In this document: positions 1 through 10,212 of the stretch, piece after piece | How positions within the stretch are numbered: position 1 is the first letter of the stretch | How the letters are laid out: every line of letters starts with the position of its first letter | Origin: Arthrinium phaeospermum | Taxonomy: Eukaryota; Ascomycota; Sordariomycetes; Amphisphaeriales; Apiosporaceae | Assembly: GCA_006503535.1 (NCBI GenBank) | Contig: QYRS01000007.1 | Coordinates: 2,046,001-2,110,000, forward strand | Direction: 5' to 3' | Length of the DNA stretch: 64,000 bases | Translations under genes and position numbers: made by a program | Notes under the pieces: model-generated | What the model was told of the DNA's origin: nothing | Database searches by the model: none | The model's input: only the letters and a program-made list of their open reading frames with translations

Positions 1-14
1 GGAGGTCGTCTTAC

Positions 15-453
15 CAGTGTTCAAGGAAGCATCCACCGGAGGGTCTCCACAGGTGCAGTTTAGCCAGACCGTCTTCCGGTATATCGGGAGGCGGTGGACG
101 AGACGCGATATACTGCAGTCCGTGCACGAGTCTCCATAGTTGCCTTGGGGGATGGCCTGTATTTCCGCCCAACGTCACGTCACACCGGTCAGCCTTTATA
201 GTGGATGAGGAGGAAAATGGAAAAAAGTGTTGGGCGGGAGGATAAAACGTACGGCAAGTTTTTGGTTGGCCCAGCCGTAGCACTCGTTCAAGTTGATCGA
301 GGCCGGCTTCAGCGTACCCTGGCCGTCGCCCGCGTCGCAGTTGGCGGTCAGGAGGCCGGTGGCGGCGTCCAGCTGCTCGTCGAAGCAGTTGTTGCCCCAG
401 TTGACGGCGCCCGAGACCGCAATCAGGGCGGAGATGATCTGTACGGCCTTCAT
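15..453 (-). CDS. Secreted cyanovirin-N homology (CVNH) protein, 3' part outside window
   Basis: Exon 1 is 453-253 and starts with a hydrophobic secretion signal (MKAVQIISALIAVSGA) followed by the first half of a CVNH repeat (LTANC...INLNECYGWANQKL). A 96-bp intron (252-157) with a GTACGT donor and CAG acceptor joins in frame to exon 2 (156-15), which reads GNYGDSCTDCS and VWLNCTCGDPP, the paired-cysteine second half of the repeat. A good donor (GTAAGA) lies at 14-9, so the gene runs off the window start and its length is unknown. CVNH proteins are small sugar-binding lectin-like domains in fungi and ferns. The secreted location is inferred from the signal peptide; no ligand can be assigned. 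Confidence 0.7.
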
Positions 454-1429
454 AATTGCGACAACGTCAGGATAATCGAGTGTGGCTTGTTGGGTTGAGA
501 GTCGGTGGTGAGAAAGAAGGCAGAGATTGTCGCGGCGAGGAGGGGATTATATGCCAGTGAAAGTCTCACCACCTTGTTTCTGTGAACAACCCATTCCTCG
601 ATGACATGATTGATTGATAATCTGGCAGATAATCGCTGGCGCTTACGGGGTGGGGGCAACGCGCATGTTTCCACGCTGGATGCGACCTTGACTGTGACGA
701 TGTCTGGGGGCTTTTCTTCATATACGGCAGGCTTATAGCCCGCCAGGAGGGCGTGTGATTGGTCAGAGACAGTCCACCCAGCGTACGGAAGACGCCGGTC
801 CACCTTTTGTGCCGCAGTCTGACAGTGGCTAGCTGGAAAGAGGTTATTCTCAAAAGTGGGATTGGTTGAATCTTATTGGGCGGGCCCCAGTATTGGACGG
901 AGTCGAATCCGACTGCGCTGGGTGGGCATGCCTATAATACCGTCTATATGAGCAAAAGAGAACTCCATCGGACCGGTGGGATAAAGAAAAAAAAAAGCAA
1001 AGAAAGATCCTTCACGTTGGATTCGAAAACATCTTCAAACTCTCTTGGTTGTGAGATGTCTAGTTGACATGACCATACTATTTTGAGTCGAAGGACATCG
1101 AAGTATGTAGATAGATCCCAGCAAGCTGCGCCTCCAATAGATACCCTGCTCGCCTGCCCTGTCTGTCTGCCTTGTCTTCCCTGTCTGCCTTGTATGCCCT
1201 GTATGCTCCGTGCTACCCTGGCATGAGGGGAAGCCGAGCAATAGGTTCCCACTCCCCGCCATCTCTCAATCGTATGTCCATGCCAACCTAGTGACAGCAT
1301 CATGGGACCTTTTCGCGTCGCTATCAAGCCATTCTTGAATGACGAACTTGGTAAGCAAATCGTCATCACAGGATCCACAGCCAACGGCGAATTTCAACCC
1401 ATACTACCTAGTCAAGCCGCTCCTACACA
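454..1429. other. Intergenic; short CTGTCTGCC/CTTGT-type tandem repeat
   Basis: This is the divergent interval between the CVNH gene and the fructosamine-kinase-like gene. I see no supportable gene. About 1152-1215 holds an imperfect array of 10-11-base CTGTCTGCCTTG/TATGCCCTG-like units, and an A-run lies near 985-997. Confidence 0.5.
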
Positions 1430-2752
1430 ATGACCACCGAGTTGGATCCGGCCATATTTGCGGGTAAGTTCCCGGGCTTGGATATCGTGGGGCACTATTG
1501 CAGGTGTGTTGTCTCGATAGAATCATTTATTAACACCTGCTCTAGTTTTGGCTCCCGATTCCGAGGTCATATCAAAATGCCCACATGGCAAAGGAAGTTG
1601 GTCGACGGGATACAAGCTAGATGTGAGGAGCGCAGGAATAGTGCATAGTTACTTCCTCAAGGTATCTCTTTGCAAAAACGGCGTCAGCCCATGTTGCCGC
1701 TGTTAAGCTTGTTTCTGCCAGATCATTCATAGACCTCGCCATGCGGAACTCGCCAGGGGCGAATTTGAGAGCCAGAGGGAGCTGCATAAGTACTTGCCGG
1801 GCAATGTGGCGGTCCCTATAGGATACGGTACACTCGCTTCAGACCCCTCGTCCTCCTTCCTCCTCACCGGGTTCCTAGACCTCAGCGAGGAGGTCCCTGG
1901 GCCCGCCCAGCTCGCAGAGGTCCTGAAGAAGCTGCACGGGACTTCCGCCTCGCCTGGCGGGCGCTTTGGCTTCCACGTCCCGACCTTCAACGGGGTTGTT
2001 CCTGTCGTCAACGACTGGTGCGATACGTGGGAAGAATACTTTGGGCGCCAGCTCCGTTCCGACATCGAGTGGGAACACGGCATCCGGGGCCCGGATCCCG
2101 ACTTCGATGCGACGGCGGACGAGTTCTTCGACAAAGTCGTGCCGCGGCTCCTGCGCCCGCTCCAGACGGGAGGCAGAAACATCAAGCCCGTTTTGGTCCA
2201 CGGCGATTTCTGGTCGGGGAATGTGCAGATCGACAAGGCCACGCAGCGTATTGTGTTGTTCGATTCCTGCTGCTGCTACGGGCATAACGAGCGTGTGTAC
2301 CCAACCCTATAGCCTGATTTCTGCTTCCATTGGATGTCTTGGCTGATCTGGCGGACTCCAGTTGACCTTGCTATGATGCGGGAATCGCGTTACCACTTCA
2401 CTGGCGAGCATGTCGGCAAGTATCTGGAGGCAATACCGCCTTCTGAGCCGGCGGAAGACTTTGATGACCGCAACGCTCTATACGCCATGTAAGTCTGTTT
2501 TCCCCCATCCATGCCCGATTAATAATGAATAACCAATTTCTATAGGCGGGACAATATCATCAACGCGGGTCTCCATGATCACCGGGCTTTCTTGCGGGAT
2601 ACGTATGTGAAAGTGGCATTCATACTTCCTCTGTGGTGGTTACTAACAAAGCCCTTACTAGCGTAAAGAAAGAGATGCGGCGACTCATTGCAAAGCACCC
2701 TCTGGGGATCGATGGTTTCGTAGACGCTGACCGGGCGTGGGAGGATTTCTAA
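1430..2752 (+). CDS. Fructosamine/ketosamine-3-kinase family protein
   Basis: Six exons: 1430-1463, 1546-1661, 1722-2292, 2362-2488, 2546-2602, 2662-2752. They sum to 996 nt (331 aa) with no internal stop. The N-terminal lobe shows a glycine-rich loop (PHGKGSWSTGYKLDV) and a YFLK lysine strand. The C-lobe shows LHG, FGFHVPTFNG and the catalytic LVHGDFWSGN (around residue 208), then FDSCCCYGHNELDLAMM where family members have a metal-binding Asp and YGHRE-DLA. Fructosamine-3-kinases phosphorylate ketosamines on glycated proteins so that the sugar falls off, and act in the cytosol. Fungal paralogues are often annotated only as phosphotransferases, so the substrate is inferred. The three consecutive cysteines next to the active-site Asp are unusual. 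The start was chosen because exon 1 splices in phase and the family begins with a short lead before the ATP loop. Confidence 0.75.
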
Positions 2753-3675
2753 CCGCAAGCCGTACAGCAGTGATGCCTAGTATATTTGGAAAGGGGATTA
2801 CCCAGGTATCTTACACGAGGGTGAAGATGGCTAGGCATCGATGATCAAATTCATAGTGACTAGCAAAGAAGACAAAGGAGAGATGTCGGATTTATGCGGG
2901 CAGAATGGGGCAAGCAACCTTCCGGTGCGATGGTAGCTGGCATGGCAGTTGGCCCGACGTTGCTGGAGATAAAGCAAGCAATGCGGTATGGGGTTAGCCA
3001 CCCTATCACTGAATTACCCCTTATCAACCCTTGTTTCAAGGTATAGCATCTTCTTCAGGAGGGTATGGATGCTCCTTCTGCCAGCCGTGGTCAGTATGTT
3101 TAGCAACTCTACTAGAAAACTCAAAGAAAGCTCGAAAGGAAAAGAAGAAGCCGGTGATATTACACCAGGTATAATCCGGTCGGTCTCAAGGAAGACCATC
3201 ATAATCTGTAAGAGGCTAGCTACCCAAAAGTGTTTGCATCGATGTAGTACAATGGTCTGCCCTGCCTTACAGCAGGGTGTTGTTCAGTTTGAAATGTCTC
3301 ATCTAGCGATCACATAGAATGATTTTGTTCTGGTATATTCCAGAGAATCTCATTGACCGTAAACAATGGTTTTGGCTGTATGAGGCAAATATCAAGAATC
3401 GCAGGCATTCAGTACTAGGCTGGACACTCTATGTGGACTCCTTTCCCTCTCAGATCTGAACGAAGCCGATGGTCAACGGCAGTCTTGTGTGTCTCATGTT
3501 TCATGTACTCAATCTCGAACTTGCCAGTCTTCTCCTTAAAGAGCAAAGGACGAGACTATCCAATGATCATGGGTAACTCTCACTTACTAGCTAGAACATC
3601 TTCCTCAGGAAGCTGCTCTCACTATTGAAAAGCCAGTCGTATAAAACATATTGAGTTTCAGGAGATTTCCTTCTC
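2753..3675. other. Intergenic, no gene seen
   Basis: This holds the 3' flank of the fructosamine-kinase-like gene and the promoter of the SNF2 ATPase. Only short unsupported reading frames occur, and the base composition is mildly AT-richer than the flanking exons. Confidence 0.4.
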
Positions 3676-5478
3676 ATGGAAGTCACTCTGACAACAGCCA
3701 TCATATCCACGAACCATAAACGCTGGGCACTTCATGAAGCACCTATCCACTCCACGACTCTTTCGAATATGGAGCGACCACTCTCTCCCGATCCTGCCGA
3801 CACCCAAACCCATGACTCCAAAACGCCTCGTTTGGGACCGGGTGCCGACACCCCGCCCGGGATGAGTGTCAAACTCATGCCTCACCAGCGCCTGGGTCTC
3901 GACTGGCTGATGAAGCATGAGGATGCCTATGGCGGAAGCATCTTAGCCGATGACGTCGGCCTGGGCAAGACGATCCAGACCCTCGCCCTGATCCTCGCTC
4001 GACCGGCCGCAAAACAAACTAGGAACAAGACGACCCTGCTTGTAGTGCCGCTCTGTCTCTTGGAGCAATGGAAGAATGAATTGGAGAAGAAGGTCAAGCC
4101 AGGCGAACTCAAAGTCAAGATCTACCACAGCGGAGAAGCGAGGAAAGCGGTGCAGGATTGGAGACGCGAGCCATTCGACGTAGTGATTACCACCTACGAC
4201 ATGCTGAAATACGAGCTGCTGAACAAGAACGGATCGGGGGCGGCGACGGGGAGCCGCGCGCGCAACCTGAACCTGCTGGCGCCGGACACCCACTTCCACC
4301 GCGTCGTCCTCGACGAGGCCCAGCTCATCAAGGGCCTGGACACGAAGCGGTCGCAGGCCGTCATGGAACTGCGGACAGACTTCCGCCTGTGCCTCACGGG
4401 GACGCCGATCATGAACACGGTGGACGAGCTCTACCCGCTTCTCCGGTTCCTGCGCGTCGAGCGTTACGGGAACCAGTCGATATTCGATCGGGAAATCGGG
4501 ATACCGTTGGGCAGACTGCTGGATCCAGAAGGAAAAGGTGCACCACAAGTGCGGAGAGATGAGACAAGCCGCATTCGCAGGATCACCGGCACCGGCATAG
4601 AGGCGGCGTTGGATACGGTGCATGCACTCCTGAAAAGAATCATGCTGCGGCGGATGAAAGAAGACAAGATCAACGGCCAGGTCATCGTCGACTTACCCAA
4701 GCGGATCGACATATACATGCCCGTCAAGTTCAGCGACACGGAGCGCGACCTCTATAACAGGCTCGAGAACGCAAGGGGCGGGAATACGAATAATTTCACC
4801 AAGAGGGTGCGACTCCGGCAAATGTGTCTTCACCCGGAACTTGTTCCAGCTGAGCTCCTGACCGGCCCCATGGCAGAGGCGTATCTGGAGGGTCAGACCG
4901 AATCCCCACGACAGATAGGAGGTTCGCTGAGCAGCGCCAAAGTCGACGCCGCCCTGGAGTTGCTCCAGTCCATCTGGCTCAAGGACAAGTCAGCCAAGAT
5001 CATCGTCTTCAGCGGCTTCACGGCGTTCCTGAGCAAATTCAAGGCCTTGATCGAGGGGACCAGGTTCAGCAAGACCAACCGAGACTTCCGGCTCGGCCAG
5101 TACGACGGCAGTATGAAACCCCAAAAACGACGCGAGGCCTTGGAGCAATTCAAACGCCGGGACGCCGTGCTGCTGATGTCCACCCAAGCCGGCGGCATGG
5201 GCCTCAACATCCAGTACGCGAACCACTTGATCTTCATGGAGCCCGAGTACAACCCGTACATGGAGGACCAGGCCATCGGCCGAGCGCACCGGGTCGGGCA
5301 GACGAGGACCGTGACGGTGTACCGCCTGTTCGTGGAGAGCACCGTCGAGGAGAGCACTGTGGAGGACAAGATCCGGGAAAAGCAGCAAAACAAGAGGGAC
5401 CTTGTCAGGCTGGTCCTCGGCGGCAAAGAGGCGATTAGTGGCAGTGGCAGTGGCAGCGACAAGGTTTCAGGCGCGTAA
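3676..5478 (+). CDS. SNF2-family ATPase/helicase, compact, no RING
   Basis: One uninterrupted 600-codon frame without introns. Helicase motifs appear in order: Q-motif region with LMPHQRLGLDWL, Walker A as ADDVGLGKT (residues 91-99), motif Ia VVPLCLLEQW, a DEAQ box (213-216, where most SNF2 enzymes have DEAH), LTGTP (240-244), the C-lobe IVFSGFTAFL, MSTQAGGMGLN and motif VI QAIGRAHRVGQ (about 532-542). SNF2 proteins are DNA-stimulated ATPases that translocate on duplex DNA to move nucleosomes or strip proteins. This one lacks the HIRAN and RING domains of Rad5/Rad16/HLTF-type members, so ubiquitin-ligase activity is not expected. A Gly/Ser-rich tail (GSGSGS) ends it. The start may instead be Met32 (nt 3769), since the first 31 residues show no domain. 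Nuclear role inferred. Confidence 0.85.
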   Translation: MEVTLTTAIISTNHKRWALHEAPIHSTTLSNMERPLSPDPADTQTHDSKTPRLGPGADTPPGMSVKLMPHQRLGLDWLMKHEDAYGGSILADDVGLGKTIQTLALILARPAAKQTRNKTTLLVVPLCLLEQWKNELEKKVKPGELKVKIYHSGEARKAVQDWRREPFDVVITTYDMLKYELLNKNGSGAATGSRARNLNLLAPDTHFHRVVLDEAQLIKGLDTKRSQAVMELRTDFRLCLTGTPIMNTVDELYPLLRFLRVERYGNQSIFDREIGIPLGRLLDPEGKGAPQVRRDETSRIRRITGTGIEAALDTVHALLKRIMLRRMKEDKINGQVIVDLPKRIDIYMPVKFSDTERDLYNRLENARGGNTNNFTKRVRLRQMCLHPELVPAELLTGPMAEAYLEGQTESPRQIGGSLSSAKVDAALELLQSIWLKDKSAKIIVFSGFTAFLSKFKALIEGTRFSKTNRDFRLGQYDGSMKPQKRREALEQFKRRDAVLLMSTQAGGMGLNIQYANHLIFMEPEYNPYMEDQAIGRAHRVGQTRTVTVYRLFVESTVEESTVEDKIREKQQNKRDLVRLVLGGKEAISGSGSGSDKVSGA

Positions 5479-5741
5479 TAGATGATCAGCCAACATTGGG
5501 CACGGTAACGGGGGAAAAAGGAAAAGGGTTGGATAGGAGAGAGGAAAGATATTTGACTGCGAGCATAGAGCCACGCAGACGACATCAGTACCGTCTGATA
5601 TCACCCCTGTCAGCACCGTTTATGGACATATCCTTTTACTTAATGGGACTTGGCTTGCCAAAACAGATTGGAAATGTAATGTTTCTATTGGGGTATCATC
5701 CGCCGTAGTACACTTGGGCTAGAAATCGAGAAACCGTGTTG

Positions 5742-6641
5742 TTAGCCACCAACCGAACCCTCTTCTTGGTGACGGGTTTTGAGCTTCTTTTCTGTCTTCA
5801 TGAACTCCCGAATTCCAACTGGAATGTCTTTATATAAATCCTCGTCCCACATATTCTTACTGATCGAAGGCTGGTGGTGATCACTGCTGCCGCCGCCGTC
5901 GTCGTCCATGCTCACAGCCTCATTCTGACTTGTTCGCGGGGCGCCCGCCCCATCTACACCTGCAGTACCGCTGGCGGCGCTGCTGGAACTTAGTACATTC
6001 GGTGGGCTTTGCTGTTTCTGTAACCGTTTCTCCGCTTCAGCGTTGGCAGAAGCCCATTCCTCCATGTCGTCCCGGTACTGATCCCACACGCAGTTGACGC
6101 AGCCGCTCATGCAGCAGTTGTCGGGTTCTTCAGGCCGCGGCGGGACCAGAACGCCGGCAACCAAGGTACTCCGGTTCTGGAGGGCCTTCAGCTTCTCGGC
6201 GCGCTCGACGGGGCCGGCTAGGCGTGTTCCAAATATGATTTTTGCTTTTTCTTGGGCGGTGGCGGGCTCGGCTGTGGGCGACGGGGCGGGCGCGGCGCTG
6301 GTATCTACTGTTTCTCCGGAGTCTTCTGTTCGGCGAGTTACATATTAGCACATAGTGTCCGCGATCCTGTTCGAGTAGTTCTTACGTGCCGAGGCAGTCT
6401 TCTTCGCGGTGTTGCGCGAAGACTTGGTGGACGTGACCGGGGGCTCCTCGGGCTTGGCCTCGGGAATGGGCTGGGGCTTGTGCATGACGGCCTCGTAGAA
6501 GGCGCCGATGGGCATGGCCTGCTCGGTGCTGGCGTGGTGGCCCTTGTTGGGGGCCGGGGGCGTCTTGTTGAAGGACGAGATGGACCGGCGCGAGACCATC
6601 AGGGCTCCGCGGAAGAGCGACCGTGAGCCGGCGGACGACAT
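5742..6641 (-). CDS. Mitochondrial oxidoreductase-like (OXLD1-type) protein
   Basis: Two exons, 6641-6386 and 6325-5742, sum to 840 nt (279 aa). The 60-bp intron has a GTAAGA donor and a GAACAG acceptor. The N-terminus (MSSAGSRSLFRGALMVSRRS) is basic and Ser/Arg-rich without acids, as expected of a mitochondrial presequence. The core motif DNCCMSGCVNCVWDQY is the signature of the 'oxidoreductase-like' domain found in human OXLD1 and yeast homologues of unknown function; its four cysteines suggest metal or redox chemistry, which is inferred. A disordered Ser/Ala/Asp-rich stretch and a KxxKKLKTRH tail follow. It is transcribed divergently from the kinetochore-like gene across about 700 bp. Confidence 0.7.
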
Positions 6642-7346
6642 GGTTGTGATGAACGCTTGACGAAGACCGCGAAACGAATGTCAAAGGGATGGGGTGTGAA
6701 GTTTAGTGAGGGTAGAGGGGCTTTTAGATATTATCGCAAGGGAGAGTGTGACGTCGGCGACTGCAATGGAGTGATTGACTTGGTCAAGACGAGGGAAGAA
6801 AAAGCCTCCCGGGTACAGGTCTAACCAATCCCGGCTTGCAATTGGACCAAAAACTTTCAGACGTCATGCGCCGGCCTCACCCGAGGATCAAAAAGAAACA
6901 GACGAAGGACGCTCTAACCCAAAACGGCAGCGCGGGAGGGTACCTTTTTGAAGGTACCTGCAACCCACTGTTGATTTGACCCTGGAGCTTTCTTGGTGGG
7001 TTGACACGCGAGTACGCGACGGACCGTCGGTTGCCAGTCCCAAATGTAAATAATTGTACTACACAAAGCCCATTCTAACAACTAATCATACAGCAGCTTG
7101 CGCATACGGTCGCGATCTCTCCGCCGCCAATCGACGAGGCGCGATAAACAGGAGACACCCTTCTGAGTCCCTTATAGCCCAGGAATCAACTGTCAAATCA
7201 ATTCGGCACCTTGTTAGGAATACATCTTTTGTCACTGGCGCAAGAAAGATGCAGATGCCATGAGAAGCTAGGCCAAGCTTCAATTGCATTTCTTATACCT
7301 CACAGTCAATGGGTATATAGCTGGTAATATATCCCAGTTGCCCATC
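6642..7346. other. Divergent promoter region
   Basis: Shared upstream region of the OXLD1-like gene (left) and the kinetochore-like gene (right). Apart from the inverted repeat listed separately I see no gene in it. Confidence 0.5.
6939..6958. repeat. Perfect 8-bp inverted repeat, 4-nt loop
   Basis: GGTACCTT, then TTTG, then AAGGTACC. It lies about 300 bp upstream of the OXLD1-like start and 390 bp upstream of the kinetochore-like start. It could be a dimeric protein-binding site; no factor can be named. Confidence 0.5.
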
Positions 7347-9375
7347 ATGGAGGGCTCAGCACCCAAGAGGCGGAAAACTTCCCCGACGACCAACGTACCC
7401 GTCGGCACGTCGAATGCGCCTGACGATGCCGCCAAACCTACTTCCCGGCGGCCCTCTTTCGCATCCCCAACCAAATCGAGTCTGTCACGCGCCAACCCAG
7501 ACGTCCTCGAGCGCCAAACTCAAAGACGGAGCCAGCAGTCGCAACTGGAAGCTGCTTCTGAAAACGAGCCGGCGTCGGTGGGACAAGAGCTTCCGAGCAC
7601 GCAGCCGCTCCCGTCCGGGTCCCAGACCCCCACCCGCGGCTTCCTGAGAGGCGGCATGGCCAACAGGCCCCGGAGGACACCTAATAAGCCGTCGCCGAGG
7701 CCGTTACCACCGCCCTCTGAGAAAGATGAAGAGCTGCTAGACCCCTTTCGCGGGCAAGTTCTGCGTCGATCCCCACCACCTGGCGTCATGCCCAGCCAAG
7801 ATGCCACAGAGCCAGAACTCCCGCCACCGACACCAGATAAGGGCACGTCAGACCCGCCCGCTCCCGCCCCCAACTCCTCGGAATACGGCATCCATCGCAC
7901 ACCAACGAAGCGTCCTAGAAGGAGCCGAGCGCTGGCTGAGCAGATGAGAAGTTCCCCGATGAAGCAGCCGCCAACAAAGCAGCAGCCGCCGACAAAGCAG
8001 CCGCCGCCGACAAAGACGGCCGAAGCGGCAGCAGTGAGAACGAAAGCCAGACCAGCATCGCCTGTACGAAGACCTGGACCGAGAAGGATATCGGCTAGAT
8101 TGGCCGAGTCGGGCAGACCGCACCCTGCGCGATCAATAGGCGAACCCGATGTATTTGCAGAAAAGAGGGCTGCACGAGACGCGCTCCTGGCGGAGGTTGC
8201 CCAGCTGGAGGCTGATGTGGATCTCGCTAAGGCAGAGAACGATAATATACACGATACGTACGATTCGCAAGGAGCGAAGGCTGGCGTCCTGAACAAAGAT
8301 GGCCTTCTCGACCTCTTGCGCCGCCATGTACTAACTTCCAAACTCGATCCCTCCCCGAGGACGCCTGGCTGGAGGCAGCTTTAAACCCGGTGTCTTTCCT
8401 TCCATTTGGAAACCCCGCTTCTATACCACCATTGCCGTTTGCCGAGCAAAAAGAAGACAAGGCGCCACCGCCCCCTATTTCACATCACCCTATACCCCTG
8501 AGTGCTGCTGAGGAGTTACCATATCTCCAATTATTCAGCCCTCTCGTTTTTCGGTCATCTATCGCTCTGGAACCTCGCGACTCCAGGGACTCTGGCCACC
8601 TGATGCAGAAACACAAGATCACCGCGGTTTCCTCGCCGCAAGGTCTCTTCGCCGCTAGGATAGAGATGACCGTGGACACCAAAACGTTATCGATAGCGGA
8701 CCTGTCCGTCTCCCACCTGGAACCGTCCGCGGCCGCCGAGCTCCGTCCGTTCATCGCCAAGATCGAGCAGGGCGCCGGCAACAGCGCCCTGCGGCGCAAC
8801 GTCAGCGTCGTGGCCTGGGCCATGGCCGAGTGGACGCGGCTGGCGACGAAGCGGGCCCTGTTCTGGTGTCAGGTCGAGCGGGAGCTGGGCAGCGACAAGG
8901 ACATGCTGCGCTGCGCCAAGAAGCTGCGGCGGGGCCGGAAGCGCAAGGGGTTCCCGGGGAGGCCCAGCGTGGAGGACGAGGACGACAGCGGCGACGAAGG
9001 CGAGACAATGGACGAGAACGATGTGCCCAGGTCGGCTCTGTTGCCGCACCTGGGGCGCACGAGTTTGGATCTGAACCTGGGCCCGGCGGGCGAGGTTGGG
9101 CTACGGATCGAGTGGAGGATAGACTTCGACTGGACGGGTGAGGGACACAGCCGCATTGCGGCTCTGGTGGAAACACCGGCGAAGTGTACGTATTTTGCTT
9201 CCCCCCCTCTTTGCAGAAACAGAGACTAACGAGACATATAGGGCATCATCACGATACTAGGCACAGCTTGGTAGAGATACCGGGCTTGTTTGATAAGGTG
9301 GTTCGCGGCGGTGGTGACCCCATGAAGGCAGTCAAGACGGTTGTGGCTCTGATCATTGGCGATCGAAAGGACTAA
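7347..9375 (+). CDS. Kinetochore COMA/CENP-type (double-RWD-like) protein, frameshifted
   Basis: The N-terminal 230 residues are disordered, basic and Pro/Ser-rich (PKRRKTSP, SRRISARLAE-like segments). A coiled coil (RDALLAEVAQLEADVDLAKAEND) and LLDLLRRHVL follow. The frame then shifts: the conserved continuation EDAWLEAALNPVSFLPFG is recovered if one C is added to the C-run at 8353-8356. Exon 2 runs to 9185; a 56-bp intron (9186-9241, GACTAAC branch) leads to exon 3 (9242-9375), ending LFDKVVRGGGDPMKAVKTVVALIIGDRKD. The C-terminal alpha/beta part resembles the RWD domains of CENP-O/Mcm21 or CENP-P/Ctf19, inner-kinetochore proteins. That assignment is from overall pattern, not a diagnostic motif. 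Met at 7347 is preferred to 7284 because the upstream 21 residues are untypical. Confidence 0.5.
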
Positions 9376-9765
9376 GCTGAGAGGATGAAACGTGTTTGCT
9401 GCTTCTACTCTATTAGGTCGGTATATTAGGTCGGTGTTGTAACGATATCGAAACACCCTCCTATTTTACGGGGACGGGAGCCACGCCCTAACTGCGGTTC
9501 GTACTCGAGCTATCTTCACCTAGCAGACGCAAGAGACAGAAACATGCACCAACAACATGGCCACTATTATGGTATTTTCGATTGTAGCTTTCGTGAAGTA
9601 AACACCTCGTCCCTCCACCGTCTGGGTTGTTCATATTATCCCCGTACGCCCCCCTTTGTGTCGAACATGGATTGCTCTCGCATGCTCCCTCCTGCCTTTC
9701 GCCTCGGACAACGATACGTGTGTTGCCCGCGTAGGTCCTTGTGTTGTAGAAGTATTGCTAGCCAT
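9376..9765. other. Intergenic between convergent genes
   Basis: 3' flanks of the kinetochore-like gene and DPM3, which converge here. No gene seen. Confidence 0.5.
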
Positions 9766-10212
9766 TTAGTCGACATCGACGCCCAGTCCACGCAGGTCCG
9801 TCTTGGCCAGGTCGATCTCGGCCATCAGCTCCTTGTGTGCCTCGGGTACATCGTTGAAGGTCATGACGTTCCAGCCGAGTCGGAAGAGGAGGTAGGCACC
9901 GAAGGAGACCAGGGCCCAGAAGGGGAGCTGTAAGATTAGGTTAGGCAGAATTCTTCTAGAAGGGGGACGGGGAGGGGATGGGATGATGGAGAACGTACCA
10001 CAGGCACCACCTCGGACTGGACCAGGGGAGGGAGGGGGAGAAGCTCCAGGTAGAGGGCTAGGTAGATCTATATATCAAAGCCAATTTGGCGAGGTTAGTC
10101 CGGCACTTCGATAGCTTGCTGGCTGGTGTTGCTGGCTTAGATTGGTTTCAGGTTTCATTCATACCGACGATGCGAGGAGAGCGAGCGAGATGGTCTGCAC
10201 GGCGCGCGTCAT
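9766..10212 (-). CDS. dpm3: Dolichol-phosphate mannosyltransferase subunit 3
   Basis: Three exons, 10212-10165, 10067-9999 and 9927-9766, give 279 nt (92 aa), the usual DPM3 size. Two membrane helices (AVQTISLALLASSIYLALYL and LPFWALVSFGAYLLFRLGW) are followed by the conserved cytosolic tail VPEAHKELMAEIDLAKTDLR ending in LGVDVD. DPM3 anchors the catalytic subunit Dpm1 to the ER membrane through this coiled-coil tail. The complex makes dolichol-phosphate-mannose for N-glycans, GPI anchors and O-mannosylation. Both introns have consensus ends (GTATGA...TATAG and GTACGT...TACAG). Nothing is odd about the gene. Confidence 0.92.

Noticed and set aside
2988..3317. 109-codon plus-strand frame between the fructosamine-kinase-like and SNF2 genes
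   Set aside because: No recognisable features; lies in 3' flanking sequence.
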